Notes: generated from the sequence alone by a model not told the origin. A stretch of DNA of 47,574 nt from Archaeoglobus sp. UBA230 (GCA_002507545.1 DAVR01000036.1:1-47574), one strand, 5' to 3'; shown: positions 25,737-35,434, counted from the first letter of the stretch. Program-made: numbers and translations.

Positions 25737-27212
25737 TCACCTCGCTATCAACCTGCTCAAATCTTCACTTGTCACAATCCCAAGAACCCTCTTCTTCGAA
25801 TCCACTACAGGCAACGCTGAGATGTCGTTCTTTTCCATTTTTCTCGCTGCAACCTCCACCGGTTCGTCAGGATATGTGTAGATGACATTTTTCGTCATTA
25901 TCTCCCCAACCATCCCTTTTCTGTTCCTCGCCACAGCTTTGGCAATATCCCACGATGTGATTATACCCACAAGAGCATCCTTTTCAACCACTGGCAAATG
26001 GTTGAGCCCTTTATCTATCATCAGCCTGGCAGCCTCCTCAATCGGAGTTTCTGGTGGGATTGTGTATGCTTTAACCATAACGCTCTTCACAACCTTTATT
26101 TCTCTCTGTCTCATGGGCTTGAAGACTTCCTTCGTGGGAATTCTGTCTACCGGGCTCGTCAGGAGAAAGTCTCCTTTTTCAATCTCTTTCTTGAGTTCTT
26201 CCATTATCTTCTCTGCCATATAGAAGCTTGAGAGTGGAGAAACTCTTACTTCTTCGCCGTTTATCTCAACTTTTCCGCTGATTAGCTCCTCGTAGGTCAC
26301 CTTCCTTACCACTGGCCTACCTCTCCTCGCAACACCGAAGTCGAGGATGTTTGTCTCTATCTCGCTATTTCTCACAGCTGTGAACTTTGCCATCTCTGCA
26401 TCGAGAACTGGAATTGGTATCCCAACACCAACGAAAAGTGTTGCACCGTAACCGGGGAAGTAAGCTGCCTTCATATATTCGGGCTTCATCTCCTTCAGAT
26501 TTCCCTTAACCATAAGAGTTCCGTAGGGCGGTGCATGCTGCGTCCCCTCCCCGATAACGTAGCCTTTGGCCCCACAGAGGAATATTCTTGTTCCAATACC
26601 TATTGTCCTGTATTCGGGGTCGTTGTTGAGGGGGCTGATTTCTCCTGTGCCTGCAAAAGTGACATTGCCGAAGTTTGGTAGCAGAGTGCCCATGTAAGTC
26701 CTCAGAAGCCTGTTCGAGCTGTTAGTTGCGGCATTATACCTCTGATAGGCGTTTCTTGGGTTAAGCATGACCGCCTGGTTGACATCCTCAAGAGAAATTT
26801 CGGTAACGATTTCCTTTCTTGGATAGCAGTCTGTTCCGTAGGCAGTTGCCTTGAGTTCAACTTCTCTGCCCCTGACGAGCTCCTCTATAACATGCCCTCC
26901 GCCATACTCTTCAACACTCTCTGAAAGCTGGGTCACACCGAGATAGGCATCAACAGCAGCAACGCCAGTGTAGGCTTCAACATCATTCATCCACACCCTC
27001 TGCATCTTAATTGGTGGGTCAGCATGACCGAAATTGAAAAAAGCTCCACTTGAACACATCGCTCCAAATGTGCCAGTTGTGACAACATCCACCTCCTTTG
27101 CAGCACCCTCAGCCCCAAGTTCCTCTACAATCTCTTTCATCTCGGCAGCAGTGACAACTACAACGTTTCCCTCTTTGATTTTCTGATTAATCTCCTCAAC
27201 GGTTTTGGCCAT
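25737..27212 (-). CDS. Homocysteine biosynthesis protein, DUF39 plus two CBS domains
   Basis: This 491-residue protein has an N-terminal DUF39 (COG1900) domain, about 1-360, and a CBS pair, about 370-490 (AARLMIDKGLNHLPVVEKD and AARKMEKNDISALPVVDSK). The conserved cysteines of the family are visible as Cys53 (GAMCSSGAFF) and Cys129 (YGTDCYP), thought to take part in sulfur transfer to aspartate semialdehyde. The CBS pair suggests control by an adenosyl ligand such as SAM or AMP. ATG 27212 sits about 25 nt from a TATA box, so it is leaderless. It forms an operon with the NIL-ferredoxin gene. Confidence 0.92.
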   Translation of the reverse strand: MAKTVEEINQKIKEGNVVVVTAAEMKEIVEELGAEGAAKEVDVVTTGTFGAMCSSGAFFNFGHADPPIKMQRVWMNDVEAYTGVAAVDAYLGVTQLSESVEEYGGGHVIEELVRGREVELKATAYGTDCYPRKEIVTEISLEDVNQAVMLNPRNAYQRYNAATNSSNRLLRTYMGTLLPNFGNVTFAGTGEISPLNNDPEYRTIGIGTRIFLCGAKGYVIGEGTQHAPPYGTLMVKGNLKEMKPEYMKAAYFPGYGATLFVGVGIPIPVLDAEMAKFTAVRNSEIETNILDFGVARRGRPVVRKVTYEELISGKVEINGEEVRVSPLSSFYMAEKIMEELKKEIEKGDFLLTSPVDRIPTKEVFKPMRQREIKVVKSVMVKAYTIPPETPIEEAARLMIDKGLNHLPVVEKDALVGIITSWDIAKAVARNRKGMVGEIMTKNVIYTYPDEPVEVAARKMEKNDISALPVVDSKKRVLGIVTSEDLSRLIAR

Positions 27213-27230
27213 GCATTCAGCAGCATGTTA

Positions 27231-27242
27231 AGGTATATAAAC
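27231..27242 (-). promoter_or_regulatory. TATA box of the homocysteine operon
   Basis: Minus-strand GTTTATATACCT is centred about 25 nt before the ATG at 27212. The remaining gap to 27306 holds nothing I recognise. Confidence 0.6.
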
Positions 27243-27306
27243 TTTTGTAATGTTGAGTCAGTGTTAAATTACGATTAGTAATATTGAGGAAGAAAAAAGA
27301 GAGAAT

Positions 27307-28194
27307 TCATTTCTCGATGCCATAGAAATCATACCAGCCTCCCTTGCTGCCGGGCTTTCTTCCAAGATAGCCAGAGAAAACCAGCTTTTTCAGTGTTATG
27401 GGGGCAGCATAATGTTGCTCCTTCGTTTCCTCATACATATACTCTGCGATGTGCAAGACCGTATCGAGGCCAATTAAGTCCATAAGTTCGAAAGGCCCCA
27501 TAGGGAAGCCAAAGGCGAGCTTGCACATCTCGTCTATCTCCCTTATCCCGCCAACTCCAATCTCAAACAGCCTTATAGCTTCGACAAGCCATGAATTAAT
27601 GAATCTGGTTGTGAAAAATCCAGGCCCGTCTCCAGCTTCGATTGGGATTTTACCCATCTTTTTTGAAAGCTCTACAGTGAGGTTGAAGGTCTCGTCAGAG
27701 GTCATGGCTCCTCTAATAACTTCGATGAGCTTCATGACCGGAGCAGGATTGAACCAGTGCATCCCTACGAATTTGTCCTTCCTTTCTACAGCAGTTGCAA
27801 GGTCGGATATCATGATTGCAGAGGTGTTGGAGGCGATGATGGTTTCAGGCTTGCAGATTTTATCGAGTTCTGAAAATATCTTTTTCTTAAGGTCAGCGTT
27901 CTCAGTAACGGCTTCGATTATAAAGTCTGCATCCTTCAAACTTTCGAGTGATGTAGAGGTCTTTATCCTGTCCAAACACTGCTTTGCCTCCTCCTCACTC
28001 ATTTTTCCCTTCTCTACCAGCCTTTTTAGACCGAAAGGTCCTGATTCGATGAGCTCCATTGCCTTCCTCAACACCTCCTCGCTTACATCCACCATAACGA
28101 CATCGTATCCGCTTCTCGCAGCAACCTGAGCTATTCCGTGGCCCATAACTCCAGCCCCAATAACGCCAATAACTCTAACATCTTCCAGTTTCAT
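27307..28194 (-). CDS. hbd: 3-hydroxyacyl-CoA (3-hydroxybutyryl-CoA) dehydrogenase
   Basis: This NAD-dependent enzyme oxidises 3-hydroxyacyl-CoA in beta-oxidation-like pathways. It has 295 residues, the length of single-function short-chain enzymes. The Rossmann loop is GVIGAGVMGHGIAQ, the catalytic histidine region is GMHWFNPAPVMKLIEVI with a conserved glutamate, and GDGPGFFTTRFINSW is the family signature. Its ATG directly follows the TGA of the crotonase gene, with Shine-Dalgarno GGAGGTGA spanning that stop, so the two are coupled. Confidence 0.95.
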   Translation of the reverse strand: MKLEDVRVIGVIGAGVMGHGIAQVAARSGYDVVMVDVSEEVLRKAMELIESGPFGLKRLVEKGKMSEEEAKQCLDRIKTSTSLESLKDADFIIEAVTENADLKKKIFSELDKICKPETIIASNTSAIMISDLATAVERKDKFVGMHWFNPAPVMKLIEVIRGAMTSDETFNLTVELSKKMGKIPIEAGDGPGFFTTRFINSWLVEAIRLFEIGVGGIREIDEMCKLAFGFPMGPFELMDLIGLDTVLHIAEYMYEETKEQHYAAPITLKKLVFSGYLGRKPGSKGGWYDFYGIEK

Positions 28195-29022
28195 TCAATC
28201 ACCTCCTTCAACATACTTCCAGAAATCGGGCTTTCTTTTCTCCATGAAGGCATTCCTACCCTCGATTGATTCTTCGGTGCCATAGTAAAGACTTAACCCC
28301 CCAACTCCAAGCTCCGTTATGCCTGCTAAACCTTCTGTATCGGCGAGAAATGCATATTTCAGCATCTTCAGAGCTGTTGGGCTTTTCTCCAGCAACTCCT
28401 CGCACCACTTCCTGACTTCCTCATCCAGCTTCTCGTGAGGTACAACAGCATTCACAAGCCCTATTTTCAGCGCTTCCTCTGCTGAATAAAGCCTGCATAG
28501 GAACCAGATTTCCTTTGCCCTCTTCATCCCTACATTTCTCCACAAATCCCCAGTTCCGAATCCCGGGTCGAAGCTCCCAACCCTCGGCCCCGCCTGGCCA
28601 AATTTTGCCTTATCGCTTGCAATGGAAAGATCACAGTTTACCTGCCAAACATGCCCCCCACCAACTGCGTAACCGTTAACCCTTGCGATTACTGGTTTGG
28701 GTACGTGTCTGATTAGAAAGGTGACAATCTGCCATCCCACTTCCAGCGGTAAAGCAGCAATCGTCCCCTTAAGTTCCTCGCTACTGTATCCCCTATATCC
28801 TCCTAAATCTCTGATGGACTGATCTCCACCAACGCAGAAGGCTTTATCCCCTGCACCAGTGAAAACAATAACTCCAATTTTTCTGTCAGTCCATGCATCA
28901 ATGAAAGCCCTGCTAATCTCGTAAACTGTCACAGGTGTACAGGCGTTAAGCTTTTCAGGGCGGTTTATGATTATCGTAGCAACTCTCCCATCCTTTTCGT
29001 AGACTATGTCTTGAAATTTCAA
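28195..29022 (-). CDS. Crotonase-family enzyme, BadI/MenB-like
   Basis: This crotonase-fold protein resembles 2-ketocyclohexanecarboxyl-CoA hydrolase (BadI) and naphthoyl-CoA synthase (MenB) more than plain enoyl-CoA hydratases. Landmarks are FCVGGDQS, KPVIARVNGYAVGGGH, FGQAGPRVGSFDPGFG and the late EKRKPDFWKYV. BadI opens an alicyclic ring during benzoate breakdown; MenB closes a ring in menaquinone synthesis. Pairing with hbd argues for degradation, but MenB cannot be excluded. The frame is open from a TTG at 29043; TTG 29022 is chosen because GGGGTG lies six bases before it and yields the normal N-terminus MKFQDIVYEK. Confidence 0.85.
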   Translation of the reverse strand: MKFQDIVYEKDGRVATIIINRPEKLNACTPVTVYEISRAFIDAWTDRKIGVIVFTGAGDKAFCVGGDQSIRDLGGYRGYSSEELKGTIAALPLEVGWQIVTFLIRHVPKPVIARVNGYAVGGGHVWQVNCDLSIASDKAKFGQAGPRVGSFDPGFGTGDLWRNVGMKRAKEIWFLCRLYSAEEALKIGLVNAVVPHEKLDEEVRKWCEELLEKSPTALKMLKYAFLADTEGLAGITELGVGGLSLYYGTEESIEGRNAFMEKRKPDFWKYVEGGD

Positions 29023-29087
29023 GGATTGCACCCCCGTAGGCAAAGAAATAATAGTTTTACCAATACTTAAGGTTTCTCATTTTTAAT

Positions 29088-31388
29088 TTAAACCAAGTAT
29101 TCTGACATCCCCCTCCTCCACGCTTTATCTGCCTCGCCAAGGCCAATGGCGAATGTCTTGAAGTTCAACATCTCTCCTTCACTGTAACCAATGACTTCAG
29201 CCTTCAGTCCCCTATTCTTGAAAAATTCAACGTAGCTCTCCGCGTCCTCAGCTTTAAGCTCAACGACCCATCTGGTGTTGGATTCCGAGAAAAGCTCGAT
29301 GAAGCTCAACTCTCTTGCAGCCTCAAAGCCAACCCCCCTACCGAAGCTCATCTCTGCAACCGCAACAGCAAGACCACCCATGCTAATGTCATGACACGCC
29401 ATCACCTCGAATTTTTTGAATGATTCAAGCATCGCATCCGTGTAAGCTTTTAGCCTTTCAGGAGAAGTTCTTGGCACCCTGTGACACCTCTGCCCCATCA
29501 CCACCGAGTATAGGCTGCCGCCAAATTCCTTTTCCGTCTCGCCAACCAGAATAACAATTCCATTCCCCTTGAAATCGCTTGTTATCGCCTTCCTTACATC
29601 CTCTACCACTCCGATGCCGAGAAGCGACGGAGTGGGAGCAACAGCCCCATAAGGTGTTTCGTTGTAAAAGCTCACATTCCCGCTCACGCACGGAATTGCG
29701 GTTCCTTTAGCCATCCACCCTATTGCCTTGACACACTCAACGAACTCTCCCATTCTCTCCGGCTTCTCCGGATTGCCAAAGTTCAGGCAGTCGTTGAAGG
29801 AGTGCGGAATGGCATTTACCGCCACAAGATTTCTCACCATCTCGTCGAAAGAACTCGCTGCCCCCCAGTATGGGTCAATTTTGCACATCCACGGATTGAC
29901 ATCAGCGGTTATTGCCAAACCTTTGAAAGACTTTGTGGGTTTTATAACTGCAGCATCTCCGTGCGTTTCATAATTCATTCTTCCCTGTAAGGGTTTTAAG
30001 ACAGTAGAGCCCCTAACTTCATGGTCATACTGTCTGACTATCCAATCCCTAAATGCAACATTTGGGTGGGACAGCATTTTCATGAATACTTTGACGTAAT
30101 CTGCTGGTGGCTCAATTTCTTCATGTAGCTCCTTTTCAGGCTTTTTTGAGATGTAGGGGCGGCAGTATTCAGGGCCAGCTGTCACGAACTCCGTGTCCAT
30201 CTCGTATATCTTATATCCCTTGTAGTATATTCTGGTAATCTTTTCCGGAATGACCTTTCCAACCACAGTTGCCGGAACATCCCACTTCTGAAAGATGTAA
30301 AGCACTTCATCAATATGCTCAGGTCTCACTGTCAGCATCATCCTCTCCTGACTCTCGGAAATCCAGATTTCCCACGGAGCCATTCCCTCCTCCTTCAGCG
30401 GAACCTTGTCCAGATACACTTCCGCTCCGTAACCAGCAGCCAAAGCCATCTCTCCGATGACACAGCTAAGCCCACCTCCACCCAAATCCTTCATTCCCGT
30501 CAGCAGGCCTTTCTCCACAACCTCAAGACATGCATGGATTAGGGGTTCCTTCATGATGGGATTTCCGAGCTGCACAGCACCTCTCGCTTCCTCCTCGCTC
30601 TTCTCGTCAAGTTCAGCCGAGGCAAAGGTCACTCCATGAATCCCATCCCTTCCCGTCTTACCTCCAGCAAGCACGAACAAATCTCCCGGTCCGCCAGCTC
30701 TGCTGTGAGTAATCTTATCTTTCTTAACAATCCCCACACAGCCCACGTTAACCAGACAATTTGTTAGATATGAATCGTCGAAGAAGACCATTCCTGCAAC
30801 CGTGGGAATTCCAACCCTGTTGCCGTAATCCCTTATACCCGCAACCACACCTTTTAGCAGATAGAGCGGGTGCTTTGTTCCCTTTGGCAGTCCCTCGTAG
30901 GGTGTGTCAAGATTCCCGAAAAACAGTGGGTCTATTAAGGCAATAGGCTGGGCGCCCATACACAGGACATCCCTTAATATCCCTCCTATGCCAGTAGCAG
31001 CGCCACCATATGGCTCGATGGCAGATGGATGATTGTGGCTCTCAAAGGCTGTAACGTATGCATATTCATCATCGAACTCCACTACACCCGCATCCTCCTT
31101 TATGGCTGAGATGACATAATCCGCTTCGGCAGCCTCAAGCAGGTACTGTCTGAGGTAGTACTTCGAGCTCTTGTAGCAGCAGTGCTCGCTCCACGCCTGG
31201 GCAAGGCTTTGGAGTTCAATGTCATAGGGGTTCCTGCCCTTGCTGCGGAAGTATTCTTTGATCCTCTTCATTTCATCAACGTTTAGGGCAAGACCCATTT
31301 CTTCGCTGATTCTGGCAAGTTCTTCATCACTTGCAGTAAGAATCTGAATCTCATAAAGCTCGAAGGGGACATTTACTTTCCTGTACAT
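29088..31388 (-). CDS. purL: Phosphoribosylformylglycinamidine synthase subunit PurL
   Basis: This is the ATP-dependent synthetase subunit of the fourth step of purine synthesis (FGAR to FGAM). The 766-residue size is that of the small PurL, which works with PurS and the glutaminase PurQ. PurS is just upstream; PurQ is not in the window. Landmarks are [42 protein letters not shown] and [15 protein letters not shown]. The start at 31388 is four bases after the purS stop, with a purine-rich GGAGAGAG upstream. Confidence 0.97.
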   Translation of the reverse strand: MYRKVNVPFELYEIQILTASDEELARISEEMGLALNVDEMKRIKEYFRSKGRNPYDIELQSLAQAWSEHCCYKSSKYYLRQYLLEAAEADYVISAIKEDAGVVEFDDEYAYVTAFESHNHPSAIEPYGGAATGIGGILRDVLCMGAQPIALIDPLFFGNLDTPYEGLPKGTKHPLYLLKGVVAGIRDYGNRVGIPTVAGMVFFDDSYLTNCLVNVGCVGIVKKDKITHSRAGGPGDLFVLAGGKTGRDGIHGVTFASAELDEKSEEEARGAVQLGNPIMKEPLIHACLEVVEKGLLTGMKDLGGGGLSCVIGEMALAAGYGAEVYLDKVPLKEEGMAPWEIWISESQERMMLTVRPEHIDEVLYIFQKWDVPATVVGKVIPEKITRIYYKGYKIYEMDTEFVTAGPEYCRPYISKKPEKELHEEIEPPADYVKVFMKMLSHPNVAFRDWIVRQYDHEVRGSTVLKPLQGRMNYETHGDAAVIKPTKSFKGLAITADVNPWMCKIDPYWGAASSFDEMVRNLVAVNAIPHSFNDCLNFGNPEKPERMGEFVECVKAIGWMAKGTAIPCVSGNVSFYNETPYGAVAPTPSLLGIGVVEDVRKAITSDFKGNGIVILVGETEKEFGGSLYSVVMGQRCHRVPRTSPERLKAYTDAMLESFKKFEVMACHDISMGGLAVAVAEMSFGRGVGFEAARELSFIELFSESNTRWVVELKAEDAESYVEFFKNRGLKAEVIGYSEGEMLNFKTFAIGLGEADKAWRRGMSEYLV

Positions 31389-31392
31389 ACTC

Positions 31393-31635
31393 TCACTCTC
31401 TCCAGACTATGCTGTATTTCTGAATGACAGGATTTGCCAACAGTTTTTCGCACATCTCTGCAATTTCTTTCTCAGCCTCCTCCTTGCTCCTTGCTTCAAT
31501 GTCTATTCGGAAAACCTTGACACTTGCCACTTTCTTCACCCTCTTAAAACCGAGAAGGCGGAGTGCTTTCAGTGTCGCTTCACCCTCTGGATCAGCAACA
31601 CCCTCCTTGAGCTCGATGTATACATCTGCAATCAT
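31393..31635 (-). CDS. purS: Phosphoribosylformylglycinamidine synthase subunit PurS
   Basis: This 80-residue subunit of the PurLSQ complex helps shuttle ammonia. The sequence [33 protein letters not shown] and the C-terminal [13 protein letters not shown] is the normal full PurS. The frame is open for 32 further codons upstream, but these look like noncoding sequence. A TATA-like GATTTTTAAGG (31656-31666, minus) sits about 25 nt before ATG 31635, fitting a leaderless operon purS-purL. Confidence 0.93.
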   Translation of the reverse strand: MIADVYIELKEGVADPEGEATLKALRLLGFKRVKKVASVKVFRIDIEARSKEEAEKEIAEMCEKLLANPVIQKYSIVWRE

Positions 31636-31655
31636 GATGAATTCTTGCACATCCA

Positions 31656-31666
31656 CCTTAAAAATC
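31656..31666 (-). promoter_or_regulatory. TATA box of purS-purL
   Basis: The minus-strand T-run followed by AAGG is correctly spaced for PurS starting at 31635. It is separate from the hisI box at about 31719-31729. Confidence 0.5.
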
Positions 31667-31718
31667 AAGCGATATTGAAAAACTTGTAACTCCACTATCC
31701 AATTCATACTCCAGAAAG

Positions 31719-31729
31719 TATTTTTTATC
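31719..31729 (+). promoter_or_regulatory. TATA box of hisI
   Basis: GTATTTTTTATC is centred about 25 nt before the hisI ATG at 31749, so this divergent message also looks leaderless. Confidence 0.45.
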
Positions 31730-31748
31730 ATCCGTCGTAACTTTGGTC

Positions 31749-32081
31749 ATGGAACTTAAAACTCTAAAATTCAACGAAAAAGGTCTAATTCCTGTCATCG
31801 CTCAGGATATAAACACGAAAGAAGTGCTCATGCTCGCCTACGCCAATAAAGAAGCAGTTGAGCTAACCCTTAAAACGGGTTATGCCCACTACTGGAGCAG
31901 GAGCAGAAGAAAATTGTGGATGAAAGGTGAAACCTCAGGAAATGTTCAGAGAGTTGTTGAAATCAGATACGACTGCGATTGTGACGCTTTATTGTATTTA
32001 GTTGAACAGAATGGTAATGCATGTCACACCGGAAATTATTCATGCTTCTACAGGAGGTTGGATGATGAAATACGTTGTTGA
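31749..32081 (+). CDS. hisI: Phosphoribosyl-AMP cyclohydrolase
   Basis: This enzyme hydrolyses the purine ring of phosphoribosyl-AMP, the third step of histidine synthesis. The 110-residue single-domain form has the family motifs [24 protein letters not shown] (metal-binding cysteines and aspartates) and [17 protein letters not shown] 31749 is chosen over a TTG at 31743 because the TATA box distance fits. Its last 17 bp overlap the PIN-ATPase gene. The other his genes are not in this window. Confidence 0.96.
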   Translation: MELKTLKFNEKGLIPVIAQDINTKEVLMLAYANKEAVELTLKTGYAHYWSRSRRKLWMKGETSGNVQRVVEIRYDCDCDALLYLVEQNGNACHTGNYSCFYRRLDDEIRC

Positions 32082-33834
32082 TACGAGTGTTGTAATTTCA
32101 GGTAGATTCTCAAAAATGCTGGAGAGCGGAGAGGTTAAAGGGACGATAATTATCCCTGAAGCCGTGATAGCAGAGCTTGAGGCTCAGGCAAACTTCGGCA
32201 AGATGTCAGGTTTTCAGGGTCTTAATGAGGTGGAGAAGATAATCAAGCTGGCAAAGGAGAGGGGCTTTGAGGTAATCTTTGCTGGAAAGAGGCCCACACT
32301 TGAGCACATTAGACTGGCAAGAGGTGGAGAGATAGATAACCTTATCAGGGAGGTTGCGGATGAGTTTAACGCCATTCTCGTTACTTCCGACAGAGTTCAG
32401 CATCTTGTGGCGAAGGCAAAGGGAATTGAAACAATTTACGTGAGGCCTAAGATAATAAAACCTGAAGACACTCGTATCATGTCCTTTTTTACCCCAGACA
32501 CTGCCAGCGTTCACTTAAGAGAGGGTGTTCCGCCTTATGCCAAAAAGGGGAAGATTGGTGATTTAAAGCTTGTCAAGCTCGATAACAGACCTATGAGCTA
32601 TGAAGAACTCAATACTATCGCCAATGAAATACTGGAGGCTGCAAGGCAGGATGAAGACAGCAGTGTGGAGATAGAAAGAAGGGGGGCAACTGTTGTTCAG
32701 CTCAGGGAATTAAGAATTGCCATCGCTGAAAGACCCTTCGCCGATAGGATGGAAATAACCGCTGTAAGGCCCATAGCTCGGGTGTCCATAGATGAATATG
32801 GCGTTAGCGAGGAGCTGAAAAGGAGGATCGTTGAGAGGCAAAGAGGAATACTTATTGCTGGCCCACCGGGAGCGGGCAAATCAACGTTTGCTGCGAGTGT
32901 CGCAAACTTCCTGCTTGAAAATGGCTATGTTGTGAAAACGATGGAGAGTCCGAGAGACCTGATGGTAAGTGATGAGATAACCCAGTACGCCCCGCTTGAA
33001 GGAGATATGTCCTTAACATCAGATATTCTGCTTTTAGTAAGGCCGGACTACACGATTTACGACGAGCTGAGGAGAACCTCGGATTTTCAGGTCTTTGCAG
33101 ATATGCGTTTGGCAGGGGTGGGGATGATCGGTGTCACGCACGCAACGAGGGCTGTTGATGCAATTCAGAGGATGATAGGTAGAGTAGAGCTTGGAATGAT
33201 ACCCCAAGTTGTTGACACGGTTGTTTTCATAGAGTCTGGCAAGATTGTGAAGGTTTACGAGCTTAACTTCACCGTTAAAGTCCCTACAGGAATGTTTGAG
33301 GCTGACTTGGCAAGACCCGTGATTGAGGTCAGAGACTTCGAAACCAAGAAGCTTGAATTCGAGATATACACTTATGGTGAGCAGGTAGTTGTTATGCCGA
33401 TAGAGAGCGACGAAAAGCTGAAAGCAGCGTTGGAGGAGAAAATCAGCAGATACGTTGATGATTACGAAATCGAACTCGTGGGTAGAAAGGCCGTGGTTAA
33501 GGTGCCTGAGAGAATGGTATCAACCCTCATAGGCAGAAAGGGTAGGAGGATAAGAAACATTGAAGAAGAACTGCAGCTTTCAATAGACGTTGTGCCGAAA
33601 GAGTTTGATGGGGAGTTTGAGGCAGAGGTTGAGGAAACTGGAAAGCATTACGTGATTCAGGCGAAGGGGTTGGAAGGCAGAACAGTTGACGTGTATGCGG
33701 GTGATGAGTATTTGTTTTCGGCTCTTGTGAGCAGAAAGGGCTGGATAAGGATTAGGAAGGATAAAGAGGGGGGAAAGAATTTAAGACTCGCTCTGGCGAG
33801 AGGATTGCCGGTCAGGCTTAGGGTGGTAGGTTGA
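32065..33834 (+). CDS. PIN domain - VirB11-like ATPase - KH domain protein
   Basis: This 589-residue protein of the archaeal COG1855 group has three parts. First is a PIN domain (about 1-130; [10 protein letters not shown] with its acidic residues, TSDRVQHL). Second is a secretion-type ATPase core (about 250-420; Walker [55 protein letters not shown]). Third is a KH domain (about 470-540; [16 protein letters not shown]). The combination suggests ATP-driven RNA binding and cleavage, though the target is unknown. ATG 32065 is chosen because AGGAGGT (32052-32058) lies six bases upstream; the open frame extends further back inside hisI. The stop overlaps the TTG start of the presenilin gene. Confidence 0.88.
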   Translation: MKYVVDTSVVISGRFSKMLESGEVKGTIIIPEAVIAELEAQANFGKMSGFQGLNEVEKIIKLAKERGFEVIFAGKRPTLEHIRLARGGEIDNLIREVADEFNAILVTSDRVQHLVAKAKGIETIYVRPKIIKPEDTRIMSFFTPDTASVHLREGVPPYAKKGKIGDLKLVKLDNRPMSYEELNTIANEILEAARQDEDSSVEIERRGATVVQLRELRIAIAERPFADRMEITAVRPIARVSIDEYGVSEELKRRIVERQRGILIAGPPGAGKSTFAASVANFLLENGYVVKTMESPRDLMVSDEITQYAPLEGDMSLTSDILLLVRPDYTIYDELRRTSDFQVFADMRLAGVGMIGVTHATRAVDAIQRMIGRVELGMIPQVVDTVVFIESGKIVKVYELNFTVKVPTGMFEADLARPVIEVRDFETKKLEFEIYTYGEQVVVMPIESDEKLKAALEEKISRYVDDYEIELVGRKAVVKVPERMVSTLIGRKGRRIRNIEEELQLSIDVVPKEFDGEFEAEVEETGKHYVIQAKGLEGRTVDVYAGDEYLFSALVSRKGWIRIRKDKEGGKNLRLALARGLPVRLRVVG

Positions 33835-34604
33835 GATATCTTTTCGGATTTATTTTTATCTTGACGGCTTTATTAGCCTTGGGAGCGACTCCAAAGTATA
33901 AAGAGGCAGGAATGGTCGTTTTCGAGAATCCATCAGATGTTTCCAACTCATTGCTTTACTTTGGTCTGATTGTAGCATTCACAGCCTTCATTCTTCTTGC
34001 AGTTAAATACTCTGTGGTTTTAAAAGCCGTTATTTACTTTCTGACGTTTCTATCAATATTCTATGTATTATCTCCGTTTGTTGGTGGGATATCGCTCATC
34101 TTTGCCGCTGTTGTTGTTGCACTGCTTGCAAAAAAGCCACATTGGCTTCTCATCAATTTCTCGGCATTGATGCTCGCAGCGGGCATTACAGCCATTTTTG
34201 GTATAAGCCTCGAACCCCTGCCTGTTGTAATTCTCCTTGTGATTCTTGCTGCCTACGATTTCATATCTGTTTACAGAACAAAACACATGCTTAGCCTTGC
34301 TGAGTCTGTGACATCCATTAACGCTCCCATGCTATTTGTTATTCCGAAAAAAGATGGAAATGCCTACATGGGCGTAGGGGATGTTGTTATGCCCAACATA
34401 CTTGTTGTTTCAGCCCAAGCCTTTACAAACTCTCCGGAAGTGGGGTTTATAAAGTTAACAGCTCTTTTCTCACTCCTTGGCGGTTTTGTCGGTCTCATGT
34501 TGCTGCTCTATATTGTCGAGAAGAGGGGTGGTGCACACCCCGGACTGCCATTTGTGAACTTCGGGGCTATAGCTGGATTTGCTTTGGGGTTGCTGTTGTC
34601 GTAG
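33831..34604 (+). CDS. Presenilin/signal-peptide-peptidase homologue (PSH), intramembrane aspartyl protease
   Basis: This 257-residue protein has about nine hydrophobic segments, the topology of presenilin and signal peptide peptidase. The two catalytic aspartates are visible: Asp143 in LAAYDFISVY (YD motif) and Asp184 in MGVGDVVMPN (GxGD motif). GLPFVNFG near the C-terminus takes the place of the PAL motif. It is expected to cut membrane-spanning peptides. The start is a TTG overlapping the upstream TGA (TTGA), so it is translationally coupled to the PIN-ATPase-KH gene. It converges with the MNT gene across seven bases. Confidence 0.92.
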   Translation: MRYLFGFIFILTALLALGATPKYKEAGMVVFENPSDVSNSLLYFGLIVAFTAFILLAVKYSVVLKAVIYFLTFLSIFYVLSPFVGGISLIFAAVVVALLAKKPHWLLINFSALMLAAGITAIFGISLEPLPVVILLVILAAYDFISVYRTKHMLSLAESVTSINAPMLFVIPKKDGNAYMGVGDVVMPNILVVSAQAFTNSPEVGFIKLTALFSLLGGFVGLMLLLYIVEKRGGAHPGLPFVNFGAIAGFALGLLLS

Positions 34605-34611
34605 AACGGAA

Positions 34612-34941
34612 TCAAACCGGTAAACGTGGTGAGTACATCTTCTCCAGGTCTTTAAACTTCTTTTTGTTCAGCAGGTGGATGTTGATCCTGTGGTCGTCAG
34701 TGAGGTTTTTCACGGTGTCTCTGTACCACTCAAAGTCCATTTTTTCTGGGATGTCGTCTGAAACTATGAGTACATCGAAATCGGATGACAGAGTGTGGGT
34801 ACCTTTTACATAACTGCCCACTATGTAAACCTCGCAATCCGCAAAAATTTTCCTCGCCCTGTTTTTAATTTCTTTGGCGATAGACAGGGCGTTGTCGAAC
34901 ATTTCCTTATTTTTTTCGAGCATTTTGTAGTATTCAAACAA
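34612..34941 (-). CDS. MNT-type nucleotidyltransferase (HEPN-MNT antitoxin)
   Basis: This 109-residue minimal nucleotidyltransferase has the GS-x10-DxD motif intact (VGSYVKGTHTLSSDFDVLI), so it could transfer nucleotides. In HEPN-MNT systems the MNT protein neutralises the HEPN RNase, often by AMPylating it. Its start overlaps the HEPN stop by 8 bp, the usual order. It ends seven bases from the presenilin gene on the other strand. Confidence 0.85.
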   Translation of the reverse strand: MFEYYKMLEKNKEMFDNALSIAKEIKNRARKIFADCEVYIVGSYVKGTHTLSSDFDVLIVSDDIPEKMDFEWYRDTVKNLTDDHRINIHLLNKKKFKDLEKMYSPRLPV

Positions 34942-35290
34942 TTCTCGTCACCTCAGCGAACGTTTTGGCCAATTTTAAGCTGTTTTCAGCAACCTTTTTT
35001 GAGTATTCAACGTCAAAGTATCTTGAAGCGATGTATGCCAGCTCTATGTCCCTAAGCGCGTCGATATGTTCCCTGTAAAAGCAGATCAGTTTTTCGTCTT
35101 TTATAAGCTCGAAAAGTACTTTCAAACTGTGTGTTTTTGGAAAATCTCCATACCTCTTTGCTATCAGGTACTCCAAACTGAGCTGGAAAAACTGTTCAAC
35201 GAAAAACATTGCGAAGTTGTACTCACCTCTGTTCATACTTTCTTCAGCCTTTTCCAAGAATTTGTTGGCGTTCTTTCTGAGGAATTCCAT
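34934..35290 (-). CDS. HEPN domain protein (HEPN-MNT toxin)
   Basis: This 118-residue all-helical HEPN protein starts MEFLRKNANKFLEKAEES and continues with AMFFVEQFFQLSLEYLIAKR, FPKTHSLKVLF and DIELAYIASRYFDV. I do not see a clear R-x4-6-H RNase motif in the last helix pair; the RYFD region follows the form seen in HEPN proteins whose RNase activity is doubtful. The frame is open from 35356, but a TATA-like AAAATTATAAGCC about 25-30 nt before ATG 35290 favours a leaderless start there. It is cotranscribed with the MNT gene and divergent from VapBC. Confidence 0.82.
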   Translation of the reverse strand: MEFLRKNANKFLEKAEESMNRGEYNFAMFFVEQFFQLSLEYLIAKRYGDFPKTHSLKVLFELIKDEKLICFYREHIDALRDIELAYIASRYFDVEYSKKVAENSLKLAKTFAEVTRIV

Positions 35291-35313
35291 TAATCTTTTT
35301 TGGTTAGGTTGGC

Positions 35314-35326
35314 TTATAATTTTATT
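35314..35326 (-). promoter_or_regulatory. TATA box of the HEPN-MNT module
   Basis: Minus-strand AAATTATAAGCC lies about 30 nt before ATG 35290. It is the only clear promoter on this side of the 147-bp divergent gap. Confidence 0.45.
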
Positions 35327-35406
35327 GTGATCCAATCCACGATACAATGTCAGCACGCATGTTCACACCGAGTTCAGTTTCTGCATATCTTTTTTCCCCA
35401 GCGCAA

Positions 35407-35415
35407 TTTTTATAA
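35407..35415 (+). promoter_or_regulatory. TATA box of vapBC
   Basis: TTTTTATAA is centred about 27 nt before the vapB ATG at 35438. Its right edge touches the operator-like inverted repeat at 35413-35434. Confidence 0.55.
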
Positions 35416-35434
35416 GTTGAATGCACTCAACTTA
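35413..35434. promoter_or_regulatory. Operator-like perfect inverted repeat of vapBC
   Basis: TAAGTTGA-ATGCAC-TCAACTTA is a perfect 8-bp inverted repeat with a six-base spacer. It lies between the TATA box and the ATG, covering the expected transcription start. Binding of a VapB dimer here would block transcription, the standard autoregulation of such modules. Confidence 0.65.

Noticed and set aside
31636..31731. 32-residue N-terminal extension of PurS
   Set aside because: PurS is normally about 80 residues and the TATA box lies within the supposed extension.
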